NCBI GenBank assembly: GCA_035315885.1
Contig: DATFXM010000060.1
Coordinates: 1 to 64,000 of the forward strand
Length of the DNA stretch: 64,000 nucleotides
Direction of reading: 5' to 3'
From: DATFXM01 sp035315885
GTDB taxonomy: Bacteria > Acidobacteriota > Blastocatellia > UBA7656
Both the position numbers and the translations under genes were made by a program. Of this stretch, positions 28,152 through 37,162 are shown piece after piece (position 1 is the first letter of the stretch; every line of letters starts with the position of its first letter). The notes under the pieces were generated by a model. The model did not search any database, was not told the origin of the DNA, and saw nothing but the letters and a program-made list of their open reading frames with translations.

Positions 28152-29366
28152 CTGGACAACCCGGATAACAATCAGAGCCTGATAGCAGAACTCCTCCCCT
28201 TTAGAAGCTTCCGCGAGCTTCGCGCTTCGGACTCGTTCGAATCTCGGCGGGCCGAACTCCATCGCATCTTACAACAGCCTCGAGTAACCCTCCGCGAGAA
28301 CCCGCAACCTCGTCTCCGCTCATTTCTGAGAGTTGTTGCGTGGAACATCGAACGAGGCACACGCCTCAACGGAATTATCCACCAGCTCAATAATCATCCG
28401 GTGATGCAGCATGCCGACCTGCTTCTGCTCAATGAACTGGACATCGGCATGGCTCGCTCGGGCAACGTAGACGTTTCGCGAGAGCTTTCCTTCGCGATTT
28501 CCGCGCACTCGGTTTTTGCCGCTGAATACATCGAGCTCACCAGGGGAACTGGACGCGAAAGGGAACTTGCGGCGGACAACACTACTTCTCTGCACGGTAA
28601 CGCCATTCTCACGCGATATCCATTCTCGAACCCTCAAATCTCGAAGCTGAGTCGATGCGAAGACAACTTCGTAAGCCTCGAGCGTCGCATCGGCGGACGC
28701 ATCGCTCTGTCTCTAGACCTCGAGATAGCTGGAAAATCGGTTGTCGCAGCGACTACACATCTCGATGTAGTCAACTCGCCGCGTTGCAGGGGCCGCCAGA
28801 TGCAATCTGCTCTGAGAGCCATCGAATCAAGAACGGCCCAGCTCAACGGGTCGGCTGGCTCGGATCAAGTACCGGTAATACTGGGCGGCGATTTCAACAC
28901 TCACACATTCGCGCGCGGCGGTCGTCTGCGAGCGATGAGAAATACGATGGTTGTGCTCGGCGGCGACCGGCAAGCATTGTCCCGGCGTTTGCAAAAGCCC
29001 GAACAAAGGGAACCAGCAGTCCGCCTACTCTCGCGCTTCGGATATGAAACCGCGGAACTGAACGACCGCAAGCCAACAAGCCGCAGCGTAGTATCCGGGC
29101 TCGACGATTCCAGTCACCTGCCTCTTCCGATGAAGTGGTGGGTCGACCGGCGCCTCGGCCCTAACGGGCTGCTATTGGAGTTCCGATTGGATTGGCTGGC
29201 GCAGAAGGGTCTGCGCGTCCTGCGGGCCGGAGAAGTTACCGACGCCGCCACCGGGGTGACCAGCCTGGCAGCCCACACAATCCCGGGCTTGGAATCCGAA
29301 GGCCAACCTCTTTCCGACCATGATCCCATCGTCGTCGATGTCGCCCTGCCCTCCGGATGGTTCTGA
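28152..29366 (+). CDS. Endonuclease/exonuclease/phosphatase family protein, no standard start
   Basis: EEP fold motifs are clear: VVAWNIERG, LLLLNELDIGMARSG, LHGNAILTRYP, ILGGDFNTHT and the C-terminal SDHDPIVVDVA. The first ATG/GTG in frame is at 28398-28401, but the essential beta-strand VVAWNIERG is encoded upstream (about 28332-28358). Coding-like sequence reaches back to about 28152 with no ATG, GTG or TTG after the stop at 28128. Candidate starts are CTG at 28152 or 28179. Either a non-standard start is used or the 5' end has mutated. Family: metal-dependent phosphodiesterases; the substrate is unknown. A gap of about 290 bases lies upstream with nothing recognisable. Confidence 0.75.
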   Translation: MDNPDNNQSLIAELLPFRSFRELRASDSFESRRAELHRILQQPRVTLRENPQPRLRSFLRVVAWNIERGTRLNGIIHQLNNHPVMQHADLLLLNELDIGMARSGNVDVSRELSFAISAHSVFAAEYIELTRGTGRERELAADNTTSLHGNAILTRYPFSNPQISKLSRCEDNFVSLERRIGGRIALSLDLEIAGKSVVAATTHLDVVNSPRCRGRQMQSALRAIESRTAQLNGSAGSDQVPVILGGDFNTHTFARGGRLRAMRNTMVVLGGDRQALSRRLQKPEQREPAVRLLSRFGYETAELNDRKPTSRSVVSGLDDSSHLPLPMKWWVDRRLGPNGLLLEFRLDWLAQKGLRVLRAGEVTDAATGVTSLAAHTIPGLESEGQPLSDHDPIVVDVALPSGWF

Positions 29367-29824
29367 TTCGCGTTCTGCTTAAAGCGAACAAGTGAGGGAA
29401 ACCCCCGATAGATATAGTCCCCTGCGCAGGCGCCGGAGCGACTGATTCCTTCAGCTTCGCGTCAGCGGTTGAACATCATTCTGACTGAACAACGGCGGCA
29501 TGCTGACCGAATGTTTAATTACATCCAGAGTGGGCGACCTTGCGTGCGATTCCCTTAAGATTTGTATTTGTGGGATTTGAGATGTTCGAGCGATTTGGAG
29601 CGGACAATGGCATTTGAGTTGTATTTTCCGCGTACGCTGCACAACGAAGCAGCAATCGCCCCAAAGTTCAGACGGAGGACTAAGATGAGCCAACGGGTCC
29701 ATTGTGACGGAGTGATCTGGGAAGGTTAGCAACCAACGGTCGGACTTCGAAGACGAAGCCCCTGCCCTCTTTTCGTTCTAAACCGCCAGCAAAATCAAGC
29801 AGCAACTGAAGCAGTGGTGAGGTC
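29367..29824. other. 458-base leader region before the HD-GYP gene
   Basis: No heptamers or REP units occur here, unlike most gaps in the window. It is AT-richer than its neighbours in places and contains one short open frame with a strong ribosome site (see next entry). Likely holds the promoter and leader of the HD-GYP gene; no known riboswitch could be recognised by eye. Confidence 0.4.
29685..29729 (+). CDS. Possible 14-residue leader peptide
   Basis: ATG 29685 is preceded by GGAGG at 6-base spacing, one of the better ribosome sites in the window, and encodes MSQRVHCDGVIWEG before TAG. It ends 95 bases before the HD-GYP start. It might be a translated leader peptide. Chance occurrence is possible; there is no conservation data. 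Confidence 0.25.
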   Translation: MSQRVHCDGVIWEG

Positions 29825-32311
29825 ATGGCGTCGATAGCGACTTTCAGGTTGGAGTTAAGGAGTTACGGCATCAGAGGGATGCTGTTGCTCTTTTTCCTGT
29901 CCTCGGCTGCGACGGTGGTCCTCAGCGTCTCCTTACAGCAAGTGGCCAGCGACGGGTTCGGTAAGCTGCTTGTCGCGACTATCCTCGGAGTGGTGATCGC
30001 GGCGACCACTGCCAGACACCCCGTACGCTTTCCTGCGACTTCCATCAGCGTTTCGGTTTCTGAACCGCTGATATTCCTGGCGGTGATAATGTTGAGCCCC
30101 GCCCACGCGGCGTTGCTCTCGATCGTCGAATCGCTTGTGACCGGCTTTAGGTTAAACGTCAAGAAGGCCGGCGTATACGCGTTCAATGTCTCGAACTTTT
30201 CAATCTCCTTCTTCCTAGCGGGTCTGGCTTACACTCGTCTCTCCTCATCGTTGGCAGCTTATCCGCTTGCGACTGGTGCAGCTCAACAACTCCTCGCATT
30301 CGCATTGCCGCTCGTGGCGCTTTCGCTGACTCATTACGGCCTGCATGTCCTGATGCTGTGGCTTATGTCGGCGGCTCGTGGAATCAATCGCGGGCGGCAG
30401 GTTTGGGATACATTGCCTTGGGAACCGGTGACGTACATGGCTTGCGCTACGATCGCCGGCCTCGTGAATTATTCGATCGAGCACAAAGGGTTCATCACCA
30501 CCGCGGTGGTCTTATTGCTGGTGATGCCGGTGCCGGTAATCATCTATTACACATTCAAGACCTATAAAGATAAGATCGGTGAACAGGCCAACCACTATCA
30601 GGAACTGACCGGCATTTACGATTCAATCCTCGAGATGTTGGCTATGGCCATCGACGCCAAAGACGATGTGACCCACGATCACATCCAGCGCGTCAAGCTG
30701 TTCGCCAGCAGAATGGGACAGGCAGTGGGCTTGAGCGAAATCGAGATTGAAGCACTCAGGGCCGGCGCCTTGCTGCATGACATCGGTAAGATCGGGGTGC
30801 CTGCGTACATCTTGAACAAGCCGGGCAAGCTCACCGAACACGAGTTCGAGCAGATGAAGTTGCACACGATCATCGGTGCAGACATGCTGTCGAACGTACC
30901 GTTCCGCTATCCGGTCGTGCCGATCGTCAGACATCACCACGAACGCTGGGACGGCAAGGGCTATCCCGATGGCCTCAAAGCCGAAGACATTCCAATCACC
31001 GCTCGAATTCTGACTCTCGTAGATAACTATGATGCGCTACGATCAGACCGGCCCTACAAGACTGGAATGACTCGTGAAGAAGCGCTCACCTACATCCGAG
31101 AGAACGCCGGAACGTTCTTCGATCCTCGACTCGTGGAACTCTTCCTGTTGATGGCCGACGACCTGGAGCAGGAAGCAACTGCATTCACTCCGCCGCCGAA
31201 CAACAAACGACGCATCAGCGACGCGGCAATCGCCAAGTCAAGTCCCGCAGCGGGATACGAGACGAGACCCGGACTTGATCGCGCGGCGAGGGCATTGTCA
31301 TCGATCGCCGAAACCAACCAGCGCGTCACCGCGCTCTACGAAATGGCGCGGACCTTGTCGAGCCATCTTTCCCTCGAGGACACGGTCGCGATTTTATCGA
31401 ATCGGCTATCGAAGCTTATTCCGTTTACGACCTGCGCGATTTCGCTGTTCGACGCAAGCCGCTCGGAGTTCGAGGTCGTGCACGCCACGGGTCTGCACGC
31501 CGACCGGCTGATGAGGCGACGGATGCCCGCCGAAGCGGGAATCACCGGGTGGGTGATCACCAATCAACGCGCGATGTACAACACCAATCCGGTGCTCGAT
31601 CTCGGATTCCTGGGCCAGGAGATTGCGGCGCAGTACAAGGGAGTGATGGTGTTTCCGCTGATTAAGAACCGCGAGGCGCTCGGAGCCATCGCAGTTTACT
31701 CGACCGAGATCGCGGCCTACGGGAGCGAGCACATTCAGTTGATGGAGTCCGCGCTTCAACCGGCTTCGGATGCTATTCACAACGCGCTGGCATTCGAGCA
31801 GGCACAGCGGGCGGCGTTCACCGACAGCGTGACCGGCTTGCCGACGATGCGGGCGCTCTCGGCTCAGTTTGAGCGCGAATTTGCGCGCAGCCAGCGAGTG
31901 GGCGAGTCGCTGTCGTTGATCGTTGTCTCTCTGGAGAACCTTGAAGAAGCGGCATCCTCGACGGGCATGGGCGCTGATCAGTTGCTGTCGCAGTTCAGCC
32001 GGATTCTTCGCAACCACGTGCGTGAGACAGACATGCTGGCGCGACAGTCTACAACCAGTTTCGTTGCGCTTTTGACGGACGCCGGTCAGGAGAACGCCGC
32101 GGACGTATCGCAACGCATAAGAGATTCGATAGTGGAGTTGCACTTTGGCGCGCCGGTTTCGATCAGCCTTGGCTACGCGAGCACTCCTGCCGACGGAAAC
32201 TCTTTCGACACCCTGTACACCGCAGCCCAACTGGATTTGATGGCCTGCCGCGAGAACCTCAGCCTCGTACCCACCACTCTGGGCGACATCATCGTCAGCC
32301 GCACCAATTGA
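29825..32311 (+). CDS. Membrane HD-GYP phosphodiesterase with GAF and degenerate GGDEF
   Basis: 828 aa from ATG 29825. The N-terminal 235 residues hold about seven or eight membrane helices (a MASE-like sensor). The HD-GYP domain follows: His318-Asp319 in HDIGKIGVP, HHHERWDGKGYPDGLK and later DNYDALRSDRPYK. A GAF domain (about 490-640) and a GGDEF-fold domain (about 650-825) end the protein, but the signature loop reads STTSF instead of GGDEF, so diguanylate cyclase activity is unlikely. Family knowledge: HD-GYP enzymes hydrolyse c-di-GMP. The degenerate domain may bind nucleotide or regulate. A PilZ protein in the window (52835-53305) is a possible downstream reader. Confidence 0.93.
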   Translation: MASIATFRLELRSYGIRGMLLLFFLSSAATVVLSVSLQQVASDGFGKLLVATILGVVIAATTARHPVRFPATSISVSVSEPLIFLAVIMLSPAHAALLSIVESLVTGFRLNVKKAGVYAFNVSNFSISFFLAGLAYTRLSSSLAAYPLATGAAQQLLAFALPLVALSLTHYGLHVLMLWLMSAARGINRGRQVWDTLPWEPVTYMACATIAGLVNYSIEHKGFITTAVVLLLVMPVPVIIYYTFKTYKDKIGEQANHYQELTGIYDSILEMLAMAIDAKDDVTHDHIQRVKLFASRMGQAVGLSEIEIEALRAGALLHDIGKIGVPAYILNKPGKLTEHEFEQMKLHTIIGADMLSNVPFRYPVVPIVRHHHERWDGKGYPDGLKAEDIPITARILTLVDNYDALRSDRPYKTGMTREEALTYIRENAGTFFDPRLVELFLLMADDLEQEATAFTPPPNNKRRISDAAIAKSSPAAGYETRPGLDRAARALSSIAETNQRVTALYEMARTLSSHLSLEDTVAILSNRLSKLIPFTTCAISLFDASRSEFEVVHATGLHADRLMRRRMPAEAGITGWVITNQRAMYNTNPVLDLGFLGQEIAAQYKGVMVFPLIKNREALGAIAVYSTEIAAYGSEHIQLMESALQPASDAIHNALAFEQAQRAAFTDSVTGLPTMRALSAQFEREFARSQRVGESLSLIVVSLENLEEAASSTGMGADQLLSQFSRILRNHVRETDMLARQSTTSFVALLTDAGQENAADVSQRIRDSIVELHFGAPVSISLGYASTPADGNSFDTLYTAAQLDLMACRENLSLVPTTLGDIIVSRTN

Positions 32312-32396
32312 AGTTCTGAGTTTTCTCTCAACCCTCCGACTTTGCGTTCCACGCGGCTTTGCGTTAAAAATCAAAGTCAGAACAAAAGTCAGAACT
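32312..32396. repeat. Paired TGAGTTC heptamer arms, weak
   Basis: AGTTCTGAGTTT directly after the HD-GYP stop and AAGTCAGAACAAAAGTCAGA just before the npdG start form a degenerate inverted pair around about 40 unique bases. Confidence 0.65.
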
Positions 32397-32400
32397 TTAC

Positions 32401-33060
32401 ATGAACATTGGAATCATAGGCGGCACAGGAGATGAAGGGCGGGGTCTCGCAGTGCGGTGGGCGATGGCCGGAGGTCGAGTCATCCTCGGCTCACGCACCA
32501 TGGAGCGTGCTGCGGACGCTGCAAACAGCGTCAACAACCTTCTCGGTGAACAGCGGGTGACGCCGGCCTTGAACCGCGATGCTGTTCGCGGATCGAATCT
32601 TGTTCTCCTCACTGTGCCTTTCGATCACGCAGCCGCGACGCTCGAGTCGCTTCGAGAAGATTTTCAGGAGGGCGCGGTGCTGATAGACATAACCGTCCCC
32701 GTCTCGTTTGAAAAAGGCCGCGCAAGCTATGTCGAACCGCCGGAAGGGTCAGCCAGCGAACATCTGCAGAAACTTCTTCCGGACGGAATCAGCCTCGTCG
32801 CCGCGTTCAAGACAGAGCCGGCGCACCTGATGCTCGACCCCGCTGCCGAATTGAATTGCGATACCTTTGTCTCGAGCGATTCTAAAGAAGCACGGGAGCA
32901 AGTCATTCGAGCAATACAATCGATCAATGGTCTGAGACCGGTCGATGCCGGGCCGTTATTCAACTGCAGGGTTATCGAGCGCATGACTGTTCTGATGATT
33001 GGGCTGAATCGCCGTTACAAAGTGCGCTCCGGTAGATTCAAAGTGCTCGGACTTGAGTAA
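32401..33060 (+). CDS. npdG: NADPH-dependent F420 reductase
   Basis: 219 aa from ATG 32401. The N-terminal Rossmann loop IGIIGGTGDEGRGLAVRWA and GSRTMERA (phosphate of NADP) match the F420H2:NADP oxidoreductase family. LLTVPFDHAAATL and the C-terminal NGLRPVDAGPL also fit. Reaction: reversible hydride transfer between F420H2 and NADP. It stands just before three F420 biosynthesis genes, which strongly supports the assignment. The start codon follows a heptamer arm, with no ribosome site visible. Confidence 0.9.
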   Translation: MNIGIIGGTGDEGRGLAVRWAMAGGRVILGSRTMERAADAANSVNNLLGEQRVTPALNRDAVRGSNLVLLTVPFDHAAATLESLREDFQEGAVLIDITVPVSFEKGRASYVEPPEGSASEHLQKLLPDGISLVAAFKTEPAHLMLDPAAELNCDTFVSSDSKEAREQVIRAIQSINGLRPVDAGPLFNCRVIERMTVLMIGLNRRYKVRSGRFKVLGLE

Positions 33061-33174
33061 GCTCTGAGTTCTGTGTTCTGAGTTGTCGGAGGCCATTTAT
33101 TATTTCGCGTTACGTACGCCTTCGTCTGCATTCAAAGCTCCGAATTCAGAGCTCGGAACTCGGAGCTCAGAACT
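33061..33174. repeat. Paired TGAGTTC heptamer arms
   Basis: CTCTGAGTTCTGTGTTCTGA (33062 onward) directly after the npdG stop faces GAGCTCGGAACTCGGAGCTC and CAGAACTT up to 33174, two bases before the cofD start. Open reading through the right arm yields a false 31-residue N-terminus for cofD. Confidence 0.85.
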
Positions 33175-33175
33175 T

Positions 33176-34108
33176 ATGAAGATCACTGCGCTTGCCGGGG
33201 GCATCGGCGCTTCAAAATTCCTTCTTGGGTTGCAGTCAGCCATCCCTCCCACCGATCTGACCGTAATCGCAAACACCGGCGACGACATAGACCTGCTCGG
33301 ACTTCGCATCTGCCCCGATATAGACACGATTACGTACACTCTTGCCGGCGCTGTGAACCCGGCAACCGGTTGGGGAGTCGAAGGTGACACTTTCGAAGCC
33401 CTCTCGTGGCTCGCCCGCTACGGTGCTCCTACCTGGTTCAATCTGGGAGACCGGGACCTCGCAACCCACCTGTTCAGAACAAGCCACCTTAAGAGCGGCA
33501 AAACGCTCACAGAGGTCACCGATCTCATCAGATCGTCGCTTGGAGTCCGGACTGCGATAATACCGATGACCGATTCATATACGCCTACACTGATAGACAC
33601 GGATCAGGGAGAGATGCATCTGCAGGAGTATTTCGTCCGATTGCGTTGCGAGCCTCGCGTTCGCGGAATCCGTTTTCGAGACATTGAGACATCAAACGTT
33701 GCACCCGGTGTCGAACGCGCGCTGCTCGACGCCGACGTAGTCATCATTTGCCCGAGTAACCCGTTTATCAGCATTGGTCCCATACTCTCGGTCCCAACAG
33801 TAGCCGGCACGCTCGAACATACGGGCGCAGAAGTCGTCGCGATAACTCCGATCATCAGGGGAAAGGCCTTGAAGGGTCCAACCGCTGAAATGCTCAGGGA
33901 TCTTGGTCACGAAGTGTCGGCAACCGGAGTCGCAAGGCTCTATCGCAAGATCGCCGGCACTTTTGTTCTGGATTCGGCCGATGCGCACCTCAAAGGCGAC
34001 ATTGAAGAGCTGGGCTATCGAGTGCTAGTCACCGATACTTTGATGGTCACTCTCGAAGATAAACAGAGGCTGGCGAAGGATGTAGTCGCTCAACTCGCCA
34101 ATCGATGA
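33176..34108 (+). CDS. cofD: 2-phospho-L-lactate transferase
   Basis: 310 aa from ATG 33176 (MKITALAGGIGASKFLLGL). The frame is open from 33083, but the extra residues encode a repeat. The glycine-rich GGIGASKFL start, VIANTGDDIDLLGLRICPD, NLGDRDLATHL and CPSNPFISIGPIL are hallmarks of CofD/FbiA. Reaction: joins the activated phospholactate, phosphoenolpyruvate or related moiety to FO, making F420-0 or dehydro-F420-0. It is followed after 13 bases by cofC and then cofE. The FO synthase genes (cofG/cofH or fbiC) are not in the window. Confidence 0.97.
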   Translation: MKITALAGGIGASKFLLGLQSAIPPTDLTVIANTGDDIDLLGLRICPDIDTITYTLAGAVNPATGWGVEGDTFEALSWLARYGAPTWFNLGDRDLATHLFRTSHLKSGKTLTEVTDLIRSSLGVRTAIIPMTDSYTPTLIDTDQGEMHLQEYFVRLRCEPRVRGIRFRDIETSNVAPGVERALLDADVVIICPSNPFISIGPILSVPTVAGTLEHTGAEVVAITPIIRGKALKGPTAEMLRDLGHEVSATGVARLYRKIAGTFVLDSADAHLKGDIEELGYRVLVTDTLMVTLEDKQRLAKDVVAQLANR

Positions 34109-34121
34109 AGGTAACTAGAAG

Positions 34122-34775
34122 ATGAAGGCACTGCTTATACCACTCAAAGATCCGGACAACGCAAAGACGCGGCTCTCGAGTTTTGCAACGGCGGAACAAC
34201 GGCGTCTGCTTGCGTGGGCAATGTTCGAGGATGTCGTGGAAGCGGCTTCCAAAGCCGAAAAGCCGGATCGGGTCGTTCTGGTTTCGAATTGCAGGCCGGC
34301 AATCGAGTACGCTTCCACTCGCGGTTGGGATGTATTGATCGAATATGAGCAGCAATCCGAGAGTGCTTCGATAGATCGCGCATCCCGAATCCTCGCTGAA
34401 ACAGGTTTTGACCGCGTGATGCGGCTACCCGCCGATTTGCCTTTGGTCCGAGCCGAAGATATTGACGAGTTGCTCTCGATAGATTTGAAATCGCCGGGAG
34501 CGGTGCTGGTCCCGTCGTTCGATGGAACCGGAACCAACGCGATCATCCGGACGCCTCCCGCTCTGTTCCCTTCCCGCTTCGGTCCGAATTCGCTGGAGCT
34601 ACACAAGCAGGAAGCGTCACACGCAGGCATCGAATGCGTCGTCTACGAGAATGAGCGGATTGCTTTCGATGTGGACGAACCTTCCGACGTTCATCGGCTG
34701 CTCGAACTGGGCTTCGGCACGAGAGCGCACGTCATCGCCGAACGTTTGATCTTGTCGGCTCCTGTTGATCTGTGA
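34122..34775 (+). CDS. cofC: 2-phospho-L-lactate guanylyltransferase
   Basis: 217 aa from ATG 34122. N-terminal ALLIPLKDPDNAKTRLS (nucleotide-binding loop), RVVLVSNCRP, RVMRLPADLPLVRAEDI and FDGTGTNAIIRTPP are the CofC/FbiD pattern of small nucleotidyltransferases. It activates phospholactate (or phosphoenolpyruvate) with GTP for the CofD step. It sits between cofD (13-base gap) and cofE (3-base gap), a single operon. Substrate preference cannot be read from the sequence. Confidence 0.95.
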   Translation: MKALLIPLKDPDNAKTRLSSFATAEQRRLLAWAMFEDVVEAASKAEKPDRVVLVSNCRPAIEYASTRGWDVLIEYEQQSESASIDRASRILAETGFDRVMRLPADLPLVRAEDIDELLSIDLKSPGAVLVPSFDGTGTNAIIRTPPALFPSRFGPNSLELHKQEASHAGIECVVYENERIAFDVDEPSDVHRLLELGFGTRAHVIAERLILSAPVDL

Positions 34776-34778
34776 TCC

Positions 34779-35528
34779 ATGCCTAACGTCACCATCATTC
34801 CCGTGAGCGGTATTCCGGAGATCGAAGCTGGAGACGATATCGCGTCCGCCATTTCCTCGGCTCTCGCGAGACTCGATCTTTCTCTTCACGATGGAGACGT
34901 CGTGGTTATCGCGCAGAAGATCGTGTCGAAAGCGGAAGGGCGAGTGGTCGCTCTCGATTCAGTTGAGCCTTCTGCTCGTGCCGTGCAATGGGCCGCCCAA
35001 TACGATAAGGATGCTCGGGTGGTGGAGGTTGTGCTTCGCGAATCAAAACGAATCGTGCGGATGGAGCGCGGGATAATTGTCAGTGAGACTACGCACGGAT
35101 TCATTTGCGCCAATGCGGGAGTGGACACGTCTAATGTTGCAAGCGACGTTGTAGCTTTACTGCCGGAAGATCCGGACCTTTCGGCAGAAAAAATCCGCGA
35201 CGCACTTCAGCGAAAGTTTCGGACCAGGATTGCGGTAATCATATCCGACACGTTTGGGCGTCCCTGGCGAGAAGGACTTGTAAACGTAGCGATTGGAGTT
35301 GCCGGAATGCCTCCGTTGATTGACTACCGCGGCCAGAAGGACTCAGCCGGACGCCCGCTTCGCGTAACGGTCATTGCAAGCGCGGACGAGCTTGCCTCGG
35401 CGGCAGAGTTGGTCATGAAAAAGAACGACGCCATTCCGGTAGCCATCGTACGCGGCCTCACGTTCGAAGCGCGCAGTGGATCGGCGCGCGAGCTGCTTCG
35501 CGAGCCCGGTCTGGACTTATTTCGGTGA
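34779..35528 (+). CDS. cofE: Coenzyme F420-0:L-glutamate ligase
   Basis: 249 aa from ATG 34779. The CofE pattern is complete: PVSGIPEIEAGDDIA, VVIAQKIVSKAEGR, ANAGVDTSNV, VIISDTFGRPWREGLVNVAI and LASAAELVMKKNDAIPVAIV. It adds glutamate to F420-0 with GTP, building the gamma-glutamyl tail. It lacks the C-terminal nitroreductase/FMN domain of actinobacterial FbiB, so a dehydro-F420 reductase would have to be encoded elsewhere if the PEP route is used. Last gene of the F420 operon; a small hairpin (CCCCG / CGGGG, about 35531-35553) follows the stop. Confidence 0.96.
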   Translation: MPNVTIIPVSGIPEIEAGDDIASAISSALARLDLSLHDGDVVVIAQKIVSKAEGRVVALDSVEPSARAVQWAAQYDKDARVVEVVLRESKRIVRMERGIIVSETTHGFICANAGVDTSNVASDVVALLPEDPDLSAEKIRDALQRKFRTRIAVIISDTFGRPWREGLVNVAIGVAGMPPLIDYRGQKDSAGRPLRVTVIASADELASAAELVMKKNDAIPVAIVRGLTFEARSGSARELLREPGLDLFR

Positions 35529-35689
35529 GACCCCGCGTATGTTAGAATCGGGGCCGCAAATCAGAGGGTGAGTGCCTGCCTTATCCTTATAAGATTCCGC
35601 GCATGCTGCATCGCGGCTGAACGTTCGGCTGGGCCGTAGTCCCTCACCCGTTTGGCCCGTTGCGACAACGCGTGGAAGAGGGGGATCCG

Positions 35690-36982
35690 ATGTTTACCCG
35701 AAGAACTTTCCTGAGAATGGGAGGCGCGGCGGCTTCCATGACCGCGGCATTCGGCGAGGGAGGCCTTGCGCGAATCGTTGCGGCATCGCGGTACGTTGCG
35801 GACAAACCGCTGGACAAGATCGCCGCGGACGAAGACTACTGGCGTGAGATCCAGCAAGCCTTCACCGTCGACCGCTCGATCATCAACCTGAATAACGGTG
35901 GCGTATCCCCCTCGCCTCGCGTAGTCCAGGAAGCAATGAAGAGCTATCTAGATTACTCAAATCACGCGCCGGTCTACACGATGTGGCGCGTGCTCGAGCC
36001 GCAGGTCGAGACGGTCCGGGAACGGCTCGCTGCACAATTCGGCTGTGACCCCGAAGAAATCGCGATCACCCGAAACGCAAGCGAAGCACTCGAAATCTGC
36101 ATCTTTGGACTCGATCTCAAGCCGGGCGACGAAGTGCTCACAACCAACCAGGATTATCCGCGAATGCTGACTTCGTGGGACCAGCGATCTCGCCGGGAAG
36201 GAATAAAGGTCAACAAGATCTCGTTTCCTGTTCCGCCTCCCTCCATGGATGACCTGTACAAGCGTTTCGAAGCCGCGATAACACCCCGCACAAGAGTCAT
36301 CCACCTCTGTCACATCACGAATCTCACGGGCCAGATATTTCCGGTGCGTGAGATCTGCCGCATGGGCCGCGCTCGGGGTATCGAAGTAATCGTGGATGGA
36401 GCCCACGCATTTGCGCATTTCCCGTTCAAGCATGCGGATCTGGACTGCGACTACTACGGCACAAGCCTCCATAAGTGGCTGCTCGCTCCGCACGGCACCG
36501 GGTTTCTCTTCGTAAGGAAGTCGAAGATCCAGAAGTTGTGGCCGTTGATGGCGGCGGCGACGAATCAGAACGCGGACATTCGGAAATTCGAAGAGATCGG
36601 CACACACCCGGCGGCGAACCACAACGCGATCGCGGAGGCTCTTACGTTTTATGAAGGGATCGGTCCCGAGCGAAAGGGGGCAAGGCTCAGATACCTAAAG
36701 GATCGATGGGCCCGGAGGCTGGAACAGCAAAAAGGAGTGAGGGTGCTGACGCCATACGAACCGGCTCAATCCTGCGGCCTGGCTTTGTTTTCAATCGAAG
36801 GAACCGATCCGGTGAAGCTTGGAAATTTTCTATGGGACAAGCATCGGATTCTGTGCACACCGATCGTGCACGAAGAGTTTCGCGGGATTCGAGTCACACC
36901 TAACGTCTACACAACGACCGCTGAGGTCGATTTCTTTTGTGATGCCGTCGAGAGGGCACTTCGCAGCGGAATCCCAGCGTGA
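35690..36982 (+). CDS. Tat-exported class V aminotransferase-like enzyme
   Basis: 430 aa from ATG 35690, with AGGGGG 6 bases upstream. A Tat signal is present (TRRTFLRMGGAAASMTAAFG), unusual for a PLP enzyme and implying folded export. The catalytic core has NLNNGGVSPSP, RNASEALEICIFGL and NQDYPRMLTSWDQ. The PLP lysine is Lys262 in GTSLHKWLLAPHGTGFL, and VDGAHAFAHFPF carries the PLP-binding Asp. Closest to isopenicillin N epimerase-like or cysteine desulfurase-like proteins. The substrate is unknown. The gene is monocistronic by spacing. Confidence 0.85.
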   Translation: MFTRRTFLRMGGAAASMTAAFGEGGLARIVAASRYVADKPLDKIAADEDYWREIQQAFTVDRSIINLNNGGVSPSPRVVQEAMKSYLDYSNHAPVYTMWRVLEPQVETVRERLAAQFGCDPEEIAITRNASEALEICIFGLDLKPGDEVLTTNQDYPRMLTSWDQRSRREGIKVNKISFPVPPPSMDDLYKRFEAAITPRTRVIHLCHITNLTGQIFPVREICRMGRARGIEVIVDGAHAFAHFPFKHADLDCDYYGTSLHKWLLAPHGTGFLFVRKSKIQKLWPLMAAATNQNADIRKFEEIGTHPAANHNAIAEALTFYEGIGPERKGARLRYLKDRWARRLEQQKGVRVLTPYEPAQSCGLALFSIEGTDPVKLGNFLWDKHRILCTPIVHEEFRGIRVTPNVYTTTAEVDFFCDAVERALRSGIPA

Positions 36983-37013
36983 GACAGAGCACGACAGGTG
37001 TTGCTAGAATGGT

Positions 37014-37150
37014 TTAGGGTTTAGGGTTTCTGGTTCCTGGTTTGAATCGGTCTAAGGCAATCAGAACGTAGGGCCATCTGAACGGGGAAACCAAAACCAT
37101 AAACTAGAAACCAGGAATCCGAAACTTGAAGCCAGAAACCCGAAACCGTA
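37014..37150. repeat. Paired heptamer arms, GGGTTTA and GGTTTCT types
   Basis: GTTTAGGGTTTAGGGTTTCT begins the left arm. The right arm (37091-37150) reads CCAAAACC...AAACCAGG...CCAGAAACCCGAAACCG. About 45 unique bases lie between. It stops 12 bases before the P1 peptidase start. Confidence 0.88.
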
Positions 37151-37162
37151 ATCGAGGTTGTT

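Noticed and set aside
37014..37040. TTTAGGG runs resembling plant-type telomere repeats
   Set aside because: They are short, imperfect, internal and paired with a reverse arm, part of the heptamer family; nothing suggests a chromosome end.
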